A stretch of 41,657 nt of DNA from a virus. The stretch's first letter is position 1. Each line of letters opens with the position of its first letter. A program made the position numbers and the translations under genes. This document shows, in pieces, positions 1 through 5,711 of the stretch. The notes beneath the pieces were generated by a model, which saw only the letters and a program-made list of their open reading frames with translations, was not told where the DNA came from and searched no databases. The DNA is taken from IMG/VR virus record IMGVR_UViG_3300032053_000169, positions 1-41,657 of that record. One strand, written 5' to 3'.

Positions 1-15
1 TATTGGCTATAGTGA
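1..15. repeat. 15-bp terminal direct repeat (copy at 41643-41657)
   Basis: Positions 1-15 (TATTGGCTATAGTGA) are identical to positions 41643-41657. Removing one copy joins both ends in one open reading frame. This is best read as the overlap left when a circular or circularly permuted phage genome is assembled, not as a physical short terminal repeat, because the cut falls inside a gene. Confidence 0.85.
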
Positions 16-115
16 TGCTATACAGATTATGCAAGATTTTAGAGATAAGCATAATTTAGATGATAGGCAAGCACTAAAAGCGTTTGCCATATCAAAAAAG
101 ATATTTGATATTTAA
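1..115 (+). CDS. C-terminal part of small gene spanning the circle junction
   Basis: This is the 3' part of a gene whose start lies at 41560 at the other end of the window. The first 15 bases repeat the last 15, and when the ends are joined the frame stays open and gives a 65-aa protein ending at the TAA at 113-115. The protein begins MSDAIIDING and ends KKIFDI, is soluble, rich in Asp, Ile and Lys, and has no motif I recognise. The next gene starts 13 bases downstream behind the recurrent AAAGGAGCAACC ribosome-binding cassette. Function unknown; its place in the small early-gene run suggests a host-takeover or accessory role, which is inference. Confidence 0.75.
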   Translation, partial: IGYSDAIQIMQDFRDKHNLDDRQALKAFAISKKIFDI

Positions 116-116
116 C

Positions 117-136
117 AAAGGAGCAACCATGAGTGA
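117..136 (+). promoter_or_regulatory. Recurrent ribosome-binding cassette (first of seven)
   Basis: AAAGGAGCAACCATGAGT carries a strong Shine-Dalgarno eight bases before ATG. Near-identical copies precede the genes at 129, 434, 661, 904 (AGGGAGCAACC), 1323 (AAAGGATCAACC), 41264 and 41560. It fixes the start of the gene at 129 over an upstream in-frame ATG at 84 that lacks a Shine-Dalgarno. Confidence 0.8.
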
Positions 137-437
137 TAGAGAAGCGTTTGAACGTATAGCGTGGGAAGAGTTTAATAATGGGTTATACGATGACAACCAA
201 AGAAAGTGTTTTTTCTCCCCTTTCGATGAAAAAAATGATAGGTATGGCGATATTCTTATGAATCAAAATTACCAGTGGTTCAAGAAAGGTCGCGCACAGG
301 CACTGGATGAGTGCGTGAAAGTTTGCGAAGCTGAAGAAAAACCATTCGTAAAGCAGTTTGACCATCTAACGCAAGGTGAAAATATCGGTGTCAAACGGTG
401 TGCAGACGCAATCAAACAGCTAAAGGAGCAACCATGA
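129..437 (+). CDS. Small early protein with ALDEC motif
   Basis: This 102-aa protein starts at the ATG directly behind the AAAGGAGCAACC cassette; an in-frame ATG at 84 lacks a ribosome site. It has a central GRAQALDEC motif and ends in AIKQLKEQP. The gene at 41264 has the same plan (SRAQAIDEC, then AIKQLKEQP), so the two look like paralogues; the gene at 661 shares the RAQALDEC segment. Such ALDEC proteins are common as unnamed accessory genes in phages of Proteobacteria. Its TGA overlaps the next ATG (ATGA), so translation is probably coupled. No catalytic motif is visible and the function is unknown. Confidence 0.75.
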   Translation: MSDREAFERIAWEEFNNGLYDDNQRKCFFSPFDEKNDRYGDILMNQNYQWFKKGRAQALDECVKVCEAEEKPFVKQFDHLTQGENIGVKRCADAIKQLKEQP

Positions 438-664
438 GTGAATTAAAACCATGCCCGTTTTGTGGTGGTGAAGCAAGCCCTGACGGAGTAGTTAATTATG
501 ATAAAAAACATACAGCGTATTTTGAAGATGGAACAAGAATAATGAAATCATATTATGTTAATTGTGTTTGCTGTGGTGCGTCAACTAAAGGGCTTGTAGG
601 TAGCCAAACAAAGCAAGGTGCGATTGATAAATGGAACACACGCGCACCAAAGGAGCAACCATGA
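434..664 (+). CDS. Lar family restriction-alleviation-like zinc protein
   Basis: This 76-aa protein opens with MSELKPCPFCGG, then VNCVCCGAS and AIDKWNTR. The pattern LKPCPFCGG, C-x2-CGA, then AI..WN.R is the signature of the Lar family, whose Rac-prophage member modulates type I restriction-modification in E. coli. Two CxxC pairs should bind one zinc. The start is fixed by the AAAGGAGCAACC cassette and overlaps the previous stop as ATGA. The protein ends in PKEQP, which is encoded by the ribosome-binding cassette of the next gene. Family membership is fairly clear; restriction alleviation in this phage is inferred, since many Lar-like phage proteins are untested. Confidence 0.85.
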   Translation: MSELKPCPFCGGEASPDGVVNYDKKHTAYFEDGTRIMKSYYVNCVCCGASTKGLVGSQTKQGAIDKWNTRAPKEQP

Positions 665-894
665 GTGATATACCAGTAGAAGATATAGCGCATAGACTAA
701 AGAAAGCAATTAAAAAACTCACTACTCAACAAGTAGAGGCTTTGATAGAAGTCATTGATGATATCGTTACAGAAACTAAAAAAGAATCACGCGCACAGGC
801 ATTGGATGAATGTAGGCAAGAAATTGATAACCTTAAAAGCGAGATAGCTTGCTATGAAAAGTACGGTCTACCGCATAATCCAGACGGTAATTAG
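661..894 (+). CDS. Small early protein with ALDEC motif, predicted helical
   Basis: This 77-aa protein starts behind the AAAGGAGCAACC cassette and overlaps the previous stop. It is charged and probably all-helical: an N-terminal stretch rich in Lys, Ile and Leu (about residues 8-35), then SRAQALDECRQE shared with the genes at 129 and 41264, then a short coiled-coil-like segment. It ends at TAG before a slightly altered cassette (AGGGAGCAACC), and unlike its neighbours it does not end in KEQP because the reading frame there differs. No known domain was recognised; function unknown. Confidence 0.7.
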   Translation: MSDIPVEDIAHRLKKAIKKLTTQQVEALIEVIDDIVTETKKESRAQALDECRQEIDNLKSEIACYEKYGLPHNPDGN

Positions 895-903
895 GGAGCA
901 ACC

Positions 904-1326
904 ATGAGTGAGTTATTACCATGTCCGTGCGGGGAAATACCAACGGCATTAAATATCACAGACGCTAATCAAGGTAGTAAGTGGGCGTTTGCTAGTGGTA
1001 ATTGTTGCGGTGAATGGACTATAGAGTTTCGCACACAATACAGACCGATTGATGGCAGGGAAGTAAAGCATCTTGCTTATGTCGCGTGGAATGATTCACC
1101 TAGAGGAACACCACAATGGCAACCGATAGAAACTGCGCCTAGAGATGGTACTCATATTTTAGGTTATTGGAAAACTATGCGGATAACGGATTATCCTGCC
1201 GTGCTTTATAAAGACGATTGTTTTTTAAATCCAAACGCATTTTCGTTTGTTGGGAAAGTAGAGTTAGAAGAAGTATTCCCTACCCACTGGATGCCTTTAC
1301 CAACACCACCAAAGGATCAACCATGA
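904..1326 (+). CDS. Lar-like zinc domain fused to DUF551
   Basis: This 140-aa protein appears to be a two-domain fusion. Residues 1 to about 65 resemble a degenerate Lar domain: MSELLPCPCGE, a central NCCGEW and a closing AYVAWNDSPR. Residues from about 70 match DUF551: QWQPIETAPRDGTHILGYW near the start and THWMPLPTPP near the end. DUF551 is a small phage and prophage domain of unknown function. The first zinc pair reads CPCG rather than CPFCG, so one ligand spacing is unusual. The protein ends PPKDQP, with the last residues encoded by the next gene's ribosome site. A restriction-related role is possible but not shown. Confidence 0.8.
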   Translation: MSELLPCPCGEIPTALNITDANQGSKWAFASGNCCGEWTIEFRTQYRPIDGREVKHLAYVAWNDSPRGTPQWQPIETAPRDGTHILGYWKTMRITDYPAVLYKDDCFLNPNAFSFVGKVELEEVFPTHWMPLPTPPKDQP

Positions 1327-1664
1327 GTAACGACATAGAAAAACCAATTCACTTCATGCGTGAGTATGCAGACGCATACGCCAAAGCCAAAGCTGATCGT
1401 GTTTATTTACAACACTTCCGCAAGACAAAGAAAGCCCTGCTTATGATCGAAAAAGAAAACTGCGGTAAAAAAACAACAGTGAGTGAGCGCGAGAATTATG
1501 CTTACGCGCATTTAGATTATAAAGAATTGCTCGAAGGATTGAGGGTGGCAACCGAGGTAGAGGAAAAGCTCGCCTTAGATTTTAGGGCAGCCGAACTCGC
1601 TGTGGAAATATGGAGAACGAAGCAAGCTAATGAAAGAGCCGAGCGTCACGGGTATGGCGTATAA
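1323..1664 (+). CDS. Charged helical early protein, unknown function
   Basis: This 113-aa protein starts at 1323, behind AAAGGATCAACC, a one-base variant of the cassette, with an ATGA overlap; a longer in-frame ORF begins at 1218 but lacks a ribosome site and lies inside the preceding gene. It is rich in Lys, Glu, Ala and Arg, has no Cys cluster (one Cys only) and is predicted to be almost entirely helical. It reads like the short coiled-coil proteins often found beside phage recombination genes, but I do not recognise a named family. It ends 14 bases before the next gene. Confidence 0.7.
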   Translation: MSNDIEKPIHFMREYADAYAKAKADRVYLQHFRKTKKALLMIEKENCGKKTTVSERENYAYAHLDYKELLEGLRVATEVEEKLALDFRAAELAVEIWRTKQANERAERHGYGV

Positions 1665-1678
1665 CCAAGGAGAAAGCA

Positions 1679-2119
1679 ATGAGCGAAGAGAAAGCAGAAA
1701 AACCTATGAGTGTACACCTAGCAGATAAAGCTAAACTGCTACTAAAACAAATCTGTGATAGGCAGTTTGCAAACGATATCGATGAGGCTGTTGATACCAT
1801 CATCCAAGCATCGGTTATGCGCCTAGCAGAATTCCAACGGATGGCTCAGGTAACACAGCGACAGCCAACACCCCCGCCTATGTCTGGTTTTAATCGTGCA
1901 GGGAAGCCAACGCCAGAGCAGCCAGAGTTGTTTAATAAACCAAAGGCGGTACGTAAAAAGCACGACCACATGGATATGTGCTGTCGGCACGAGTGTGCGT
2001 TTAGTGATAGTGAATGCCCTATCACGAACGGCAAGCACCACCAACGCAACACCTGCTTTAAGTTAAGGTGTGGCGCGGGCAAAGCCCCGTACACCAGACG
2101 CAGGAGGATTGAAAAATGA
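1679..2119 (+). CDS. Small protein with Cys/His-rich C-terminus
   Basis: This 146-aa protein follows AAGGAGAAAGCA and starts MSEEKAEK. The first 60 residues look helical (ADKAKLLLKQICDRQF and on), followed by a Pro/Gln-rich linker and a C-terminal third rich in Cys and His: CCRHECAFSDSEC, then HHQRNTCFKLRCG, finishing in a basic TRRRRIEK tail. The Cys/His spacing suggests a small metal-binding fold, and the basic tail suggests nucleic-acid contact; both are inference. It overlaps the next gene as ATGA. No family was recognised. Confidence 0.7.
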   Translation: MSEEKAEKPMSVHLADKAKLLLKQICDRQFANDIDEAVDTIIQASVMRLAEFQRMAQVTQRQPTPPPMSGFNRAGKPTPEQPELFNKPKAVRKKHDHMDMCCRHECAFSDSECPITNGKHHQRNTCFKLRCGAGKAPYTRRRRIEK

Positions 2120-2910
2120 TAAGCGCACAGAGAATACTAGATGGATTAGAACGCTCTGATGAAGGCTTTATCACGTCAACGGGGGAGGTGGTTTATCCCA
2201 CCCCCGAAGTTAAATCTTTAACCGCACATATTAAGAAAAAGCTTAGGGATTCAATAAAGTTTAAGCTTGACCAAGAGTTCCCAACGATGAGCAATGAGGA
2301 AATGATGGAAGCGATCAAGGAAATAAAGCTACCGTACCCATGTTGCTTTTTTGATTTAGCTGACACTGGTGTTTCGGTATTATGTGAGCAAGTAAGCGAT
2401 GAGAATATCTGGTATCAATCGTTTTTCACTCGCGGAGAAAGGGCAACAGCACTTGACCCAAGGTGGGAATGCTCCATAGATTTGGAGGATGGGGGTATTG
2501 TTTCTCATACTGGAGTTAAGGAATACAGTGAAAGATGGGCTGCGGGAAAGCTAAACGATGTTGAAAAAATGATGCTAGTGGCAGCACCAAGCTTCATGGT
2601 GCGTGGACTTCAAGTGCTTAATTGCTCAAACGTGGTGCAGATAATAAATAAACCTTCTAAGGTAAAAAACCAGATCAGAAGGTCGAGGGGACTAACACCG
2701 TTGTTTGACTATTACACGATTGAGATTGATACCAAGAGAAAAGTGTACGATACCGATGGAGAGGTTATTTCTACAGGACACACTAAAAGGTTACACTTGA
2801 GGCGCGGGCATATAAGGAAGCTGTCCGATGGTAGAAGGATATGGGTGCAGCCTTGTATGGCAGGCGACCCATTAAAAGGTATGGTCACAAAAGATTATGC
2901 GGTAATTTAA
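2116..2910 (+). CDS. Phage protein with conserved RRGHIRKL..W(V) C-terminus
   Basis: This 264-aa protein starts at an ATGA overlap with the gene before it. The N-terminal 180 residues have no motif I can name. Near the C-terminus is LHLRRGHIRKLSDGRRIWV followed by a PCMAGDP segment and TKDYAV. The pattern [HR]xxRGHxR, then W-V, then G, then Y-x-V recurs at the end of many uncharacterised phage proteins. The function is unknown. It sits between a Cys-rich gene and a Ref-like nuclease gene at the end of the early operon, which would fit DNA metabolism, but this is context only. Confidence 0.7.
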   Translation: MISAQRILDGLERSDEGFITSTGEVVYPTPEVKSLTAHIKKKLRDSIKFKLDQEFPTMSNEEMMEAIKEIKLPYPCCFFDLADTGVSVLCEQVSDENIWYQSFFTRGERATALDPRWECSIDLEDGGIVSHTGVKEYSERWAAGKLNDVEKMMLVAAPSFMVRGLQVLNCSNVVQIINKPSKVKNQIRRSRGLTPLFDYYTIEIDTKRKVYDTDGEVISTGHTKRLHLRRGHIRKLSDGRRIWVQPCMAGDPLKGMVTKDYAVI

Positions 2911-3191
2911 TGTCATTACAAAAACAACCGATGTTCAGAAGTAGGAAATATCTCGACTTTGTTAAGTCGCTCGATTGCTGTAACTGTGGTGCGCCTGCTG
3001 ATGAAGCACATCACATTATAGGCATTGGCGGTCATAGCGGTATGGGCATGAAGCCATCGGATAGTTTAACGATGCCTGTCTGCCGAGGCTGCCATACCAC
3101 CATTCATAATTCGCCCGATATGTGGGAAAGACAATATGAATGGATTGCGCTAACATTAGATAAAGCTATTCGCTCATGTAAAGGTTGGTGA
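2910..3191 (+). CDS. Ref-like HNH nuclease
   Basis: This 93-aa protein starts at 2910 in a TAATG overlap with the preceding stop; an in-frame extension back to 2841 lies inside the other gene. It has CCNCGA near residue 25, then EAHHIIGIGGHSGMGMKPSD and LTMPVCRGCHTTIHN. The combination HHIIG.G, GMG.K, then P-CR.CH..IH matches the Ref family (phage P1 RecA-dependent nuclease) and the related DUF968, an HNH-type fold with zinc. It closes the early gene run just before lysis. Cleavage and RecA dependence are inferred from the family; the P1 protein is longer. Confidence 0.8.
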   Translation: MSLQKQPMFRSRKYLDFVKSLDCCNCGAPADEAHHIIGIGGHSGMGMKPSDSLTMPVCRGCHTTIHNSPDMWERQYEWIALTLDKAIRSCKGW

Positions 3192-3195
3192 TACA

Positions 3196-3570
3196 ATGGT
3201 CAAAAATAAACGGGCTATTTGCCCCATGACTGATCGCAGGACTACAGCCATGATTGACAAAGACCCGTTCGACTTTTCGCTAATAACTTATTTATGGGTA
3301 ATTCTGATCTCCTCGTGGGGTGCTACAGTGAATCTAATCGGCAAGATTAAGAGGCGCGAAGTACAAAGCAGATTTATTTTAGAGTTTATCGGTGAGATAA
3401 TTACATCAAGCTTTGTGGGCATAATCACCTTTTGGTTATGTCAGGCGGGAAATATCTCGCCAGTATGGACATCCGTATTCGTAGCAGTAAGTGGACACAT
3501 GGGTACTCGTGCTTTGTATGGAATAGAGCAACAGGTATGGAAAAGGCTGATGAAGGTATTTGAGCCTTGA
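3196..3570 (+). CDS. Holin with three predicted membrane segments
   Basis: This 124-aa membrane protein has three hydrophobic segments, roughly residues 29-48, 65-83 and 88-105 (YLWVILISSWG, FVGIITFWLC, and WTSVFVAVSG), and resembles the LydA/superfamily III holins that lie directly before endolysin genes. It forms the pore that releases or activates the endolysin. The start is ambiguous. The ATG at 3196 gives a basic N-terminus (KNKR, RR); an ATG at 3250 has a better Shine-Dalgarno (AGGA at 3238-3241) and gives 106 aa. A further in-frame ATG is at 3226. The stop overlaps the next start as TTGA. Confidence 0.75.
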   Translation: MVKNKRAICPMTDRRTTAMIDKDPFDFSLITYLWVILISSWGATVNLIGKIKRREVQSRFILEFIGEIITSSFVGIITFWLCQAGNISPVWTSVFVAVSGHMGTRALYGIEQQVWKRLMKVFEP

Positions 3571-4082
3571 TACCAGAACAGTACAAATGGCTAGACAGGG
3601 AAGTCGCCCCCAAAATGTTAATGGAGGCGATAACGTTACTCGGCACAAAGGAAGTGATCGGCTCGCTCAACAACCCAGTGATTATGGATTGGGCGCAAGC
3701 CTTAAAGATTAAAGAATACAACATGGACAGCATCCCTTGGTGCGGTCTATTCATCGCGTACCTCGCGCTCATCACAAATAAAACCCTTCCCACCTCACCG
3801 CTATGGGCGTTGTCATGGAGCAAATGGGGCGAAGGATGCGAGCCAGAACTCGGATGTGTGCTTACCTTTAAGCGCAACGGAGGTGGTCATGTTGGATTGT
3901 ATGTTGGTGAAGACCTTGAGTGCTATCACGTTCTCGGTGGCAATCAAGGCGACTCCGTATCCATTACCCGAATCAAAAAATCCCGCCTTGACGCAGCCCG
4001 TTGTCATTACAAAAACAAACCCACAACGATCAGAAAAATACACCTATCGCCAGTTGGGTCGGTGTCAACAAACGAAGCTTGA
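3567..4082 (+). CDS. Endolysin, TIGR02594 / NlpC-P60-like amidase
   Basis: This 171-aa protein starts at a TTG that overlaps the holin stop, with GAAGG about 10 bases upstream; the conserved opening (YKWLDRE, then LLGTKEVIG, NNPVIMDW) supports this start over the ATG at 3615. The core reads DSIPWCGLFIAYLA, then a GCVLTFKR segment and GGGHVGLYVGED with HVLGGNQGD. Cys in PWCG and His in GGHVG are the expected catalytic pair of the papain-like NlpC/P60 and CHAP peptidoglycan hydrolases; this arrangement is that of the TIGR02594 family. No signal peptide is seen, so export depends on the holin. No spanin gene was found nearby. Confidence 0.85.
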   Translation: MIPEQYKWLDREVAPKMLMEAITLLGTKEVIGSLNNPVIMDWAQALKIKEYNMDSIPWCGLFIAYLALITNKTLPTSPLWALSWSKWGEGCEPELGCVLTFKRNGGGHVGLYVGEDLECYHVLGGNQGDSVSITRIKKSRLDAARCHYKNKPTTIRKIHLSPVGSVSTNEA

Positions 4083-4107
4083 TTATTATTATTGATAATG
4101 TTCTAAT
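4079..4107 (+). promoter_or_regulatory. Candidate sigma70-type promoter
   Basis: TTGATT at 4079-4084 and TCTAAT at 4102-4107 are separated by 17 bases, and the region between is nearly pure A+T. It overlaps the endolysin stop and lies just before the 4141 gene, which has its own AGAGGA ribosome site. This is a consensus match only. Confidence 0.5.
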
Positions 4108-4140
4108 AACTTCACTACTTAATAAACAGAGGATAAAACT

Positions 4141-4362
4141 ATGTTTGCTTTCTTAGCTATGTTTGGTGGATACAAAACACACGCATTGGTGGTAACTTCA
4201 ATCGTGGCGCAGGCAGTTAAATACTTTAAGCCTGAGTTGGCATCACAATGCGATATGGTATCTGCGGGTGCTTTATCATTAACGCCAACAACGATTCGGA
4301 TGGGTGTGCAGGCTGCAACCAATCAGATCATGGCAGCCATTCCTTCAAAGAGTGGTAAGTAA
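4141..4362 (+). CDS. Small hydrophobic protein, possible membrane protein
   Basis: This 73-aa protein follows an AGAGGA ribosome site seven bases before the ATG. The first 25 residues are hydrophobic (MFAFLAMFGG, then ALVVTSIVAQAV) and a second weaker hydrophobic stretch lies at about residues 40-66. There is no lipobox or clear signal cleavage site. Its position behind holin and endolysin genes would fit an accessory lysis or inner-membrane protein, but no family was recognised. It ends one base before the phosphatase-like gene. Confidence 0.6.
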   Translation: MFAFLAMFGGYKTHALVVTSIVAQAVKYFKPELASQCDMVSAGALSLTPTTIRMGVQAATNQIMAAIPSKSGK

Positions 4363-4363
4363 T

Positions 4364-5065
4364 ATGCCAACGCCAGAGGTTACTTACGACCCAAACCAGA
4401 CCTACCTTGTCGATACCGTTGTTGGTTCGTCAGGTACTTCTTATTTGATTAGAGGTAACCTGCCCATCCTTGAAGATGGCACGTTCGCATATAATGAATT
4501 GAACGCAAAGCTACAAACTTTGATTCCAAACTTTAATCTTAGTACGCACACCGTAATGGATATCAGCCTGATCGACAACCAAGGTGAGCTACCAAGTTTA
4601 GAGTGTGAGTTTGATTCATTCGGTGCGGGTGCGCCACCTACAGTTTGGACTCCATACGCTAACGGTGGCTCGGCAGTATTATTTGCGGGCTATGGCGATG
4701 GTTCGGTAACTGGTGATGGTGGCGCAAGCAGTGGAATGGGTTCACTTATGTGGACTCCCGTTCAAGGATGCGAGCCTTCCAGTTCATGTGGAAGCATTGA
4801 GCCGACTGATTATGACTTCGATGGCGTGGTTAATAACCTAAGAACGCTCATGGAATCGGATGCAAGTTTGGTGATTTATTATCACTGCATGAACGGGCAT
4901 GACCGAGCAGGTAGCTTAACGTGCGGATACCAAATGAAGTATTTGAATTGGTCAATGGAAGCAGCTATGACTGCGGGCGTTGTGATCATGGGACATGGTT
5001 GGCATCATCCGTATAAAAACCTGATCGAGTGGTATGCGGGAACGCTTCCACAGCCATGTGAATAA
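4364..5065 (+). CDS. Protein-tyrosine/dual-specificity phosphatase-like protein
   Basis: This 233-aa protein starts at 4364, one base after the previous stop; an in-frame extension to 4304 lies inside that gene. Residues 169-184 read LVIYYHCMNGHDRAGS, matching the cysteine-phosphatase P-loop HCxxGxxRxG with Cys175 and Arg181 in place. The N-terminal YLIRGNLPILEDG, followed by TVMDISL, resembles the opening strand of cyclin-phosphatase folds, and LTCGYQMKYLNWS plus a C-terminal EWYAGTL resemble the helices after the P-loop. The residue after Arg is Ala rather than the usual Ser/Thr, so activity may be altered. A Gly/Ser-rich stretch (about residues 85-145) separates the halves. Assignment is by motif; substrate unknown. 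It is unusual in a phage. Confidence 0.7.
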   Translation: MPTPEVTYDPNQTYLVDTVVGSSGTSYLIRGNLPILEDGTFAYNELNAKLQTLIPNFNLSTHTVMDISLIDNQGELPSLECEFDSFGAGAPPTVWTPYANGGSAVLFAGYGDGSVTGDGGASSGMGSLMWTPVQGCEPSSSCGSIEPTDYDFDGVVNNLRTLMESDASLVIYYHCMNGHDRAGSLTCGYQMKYLNWSMEAAMTAGVVIMGHGWHHPYKNLIEWYAGTLPQPCE

Positions 5066-5067
5066 CC

Positions 5068-5271
5068 ATGTGGTACTGGCTTTGTTATCAATATGGTAGG
5101 TACTGGTGTTGGAAGCATAATATGTTTCTGACAATGGTATCTACTGAAACAGAGGATGAGGATATCCTTTGCCTCACGGCAACCGATGTTTGCCACCGAA
5201 TCCATAAAGTGTTCTGGGCGGGCATGGAGCTAGAGCAAGACGAACACGGCAGGTCGTTAGGTGCTAGTTAA
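5068..5271 (+). CDS. Small acidic protein with Trp-rich N-terminus, unknown
   Basis: This 67-aa ORF begins two bases after the phosphatase-like gene. The N-terminus is very rich in Trp, Tyr and Cys (MWYWLCYQYGRYWCW), followed by an acidic ETEDEDILCL segment. The start is uncertain: the ATG at 5068 lacks a clear Shine-Dalgarno, while an internal ATG at 5122 has GGAAG six bases upstream and would give 49 aa. It overlaps the next gene by 11 bases. No family recognised. Confidence 0.5.
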   Translation: MWYWLCYQYGRYWCWKHNMFLTMVSTETEDEDILCLTATDVCHRIHKVFWAGMELEQDEHGRSLGAS

Positions 5272-5464
5272 GAAGGGTCACCTTGAGCCTTGGCACATCA
5301 CGGATGATGGAGTGACAGCCCTTTGCGGAGTACCAATAAGACAAGCAATTGATCAGGCGAGGAGTAAAACCCATGCCTACGGTCAAATGTTCTGTAAGGT
5401 TTGCGAGCAAATAAACAGCGGAGAAGATGAGGATGATATTACTATCAGCACCACAACACACTAA
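5261..5464 (+). CDS. Small hypothetical protein with CxxC
   Basis: This 67-aa protein starts at GTG with AGG about eight bases upstream and overlaps the preceding gene. It contains an ALCGVPI segment and MFCKVCEQ, which together supply three cysteines that could bind zinc, and ends in an acidic tail (GEDEDD). It is overlapped at its end by the next gene. Function unknown; the layout resembles small phage zinc-binding proteins, which is inference. Confidence 0.6.
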   Translation: MLVKKGHLEPWHITDDGVTALCGVPIRQAIDQARSKTHAYGQMFCKVCEQINSGEDEDDITISTTTH

Positions 5465-5711
5465 CGGCTCAGTTTTATATCGCATCAAGCAAGCAATAAG
5501 ATTAATCATAAAGGGAAGGACAGCGCGGGAACAACGGCAGGGGGATGCGTTACTCCACCTGATGACCCAAATGACTGACTACATGACACCAATTCAAATG
5601 ATGAAGCTCATCAACGAGATGCAAAAGTACCAAAACCCAAACCAAAAGGTTGATATGACAGGCGTTGTATCTATAAGCGAATTCAAATCAAGGATTAAAA
5701 AGAATGTCTGA
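5433..5711 (+). CDS. Hypothetical protein upstream of the ParB-methyltransferase gene
   Basis: This 92-aa protein starts at ATG 5433, with GGAGAAG at 5420-5426 in good position; an ATG at 5427 in the same frame sits right against the Shine-Dalgarno and is less likely. It has a basic N-terminal part (YRIKQAIRLIIKGRTAREQR) and a helical Met/Gln-rich middle (YMTPIQMMKLINEMQKYQ). No family recognised. It overlaps the next gene by eight bases, so the two are likely translated together and it may act in the same DNA-modification or packaging step. Confidence 0.6.
   Translation: MILLSAPQHTNGSVLYRIKQAIRLIIKGRTAREQRQGDALLHLMTQMTDYMTPIQMMKLINEMQKYQNPNQKVDMTGVVSISEFKSRIKKNV

Noticed and set aside
3425-3877. 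150-codon minus-strand ORF over holin and endolysin genes
   Set aside because: Both plus-strand genes are well supported and the minus frame has no family-like pattern.
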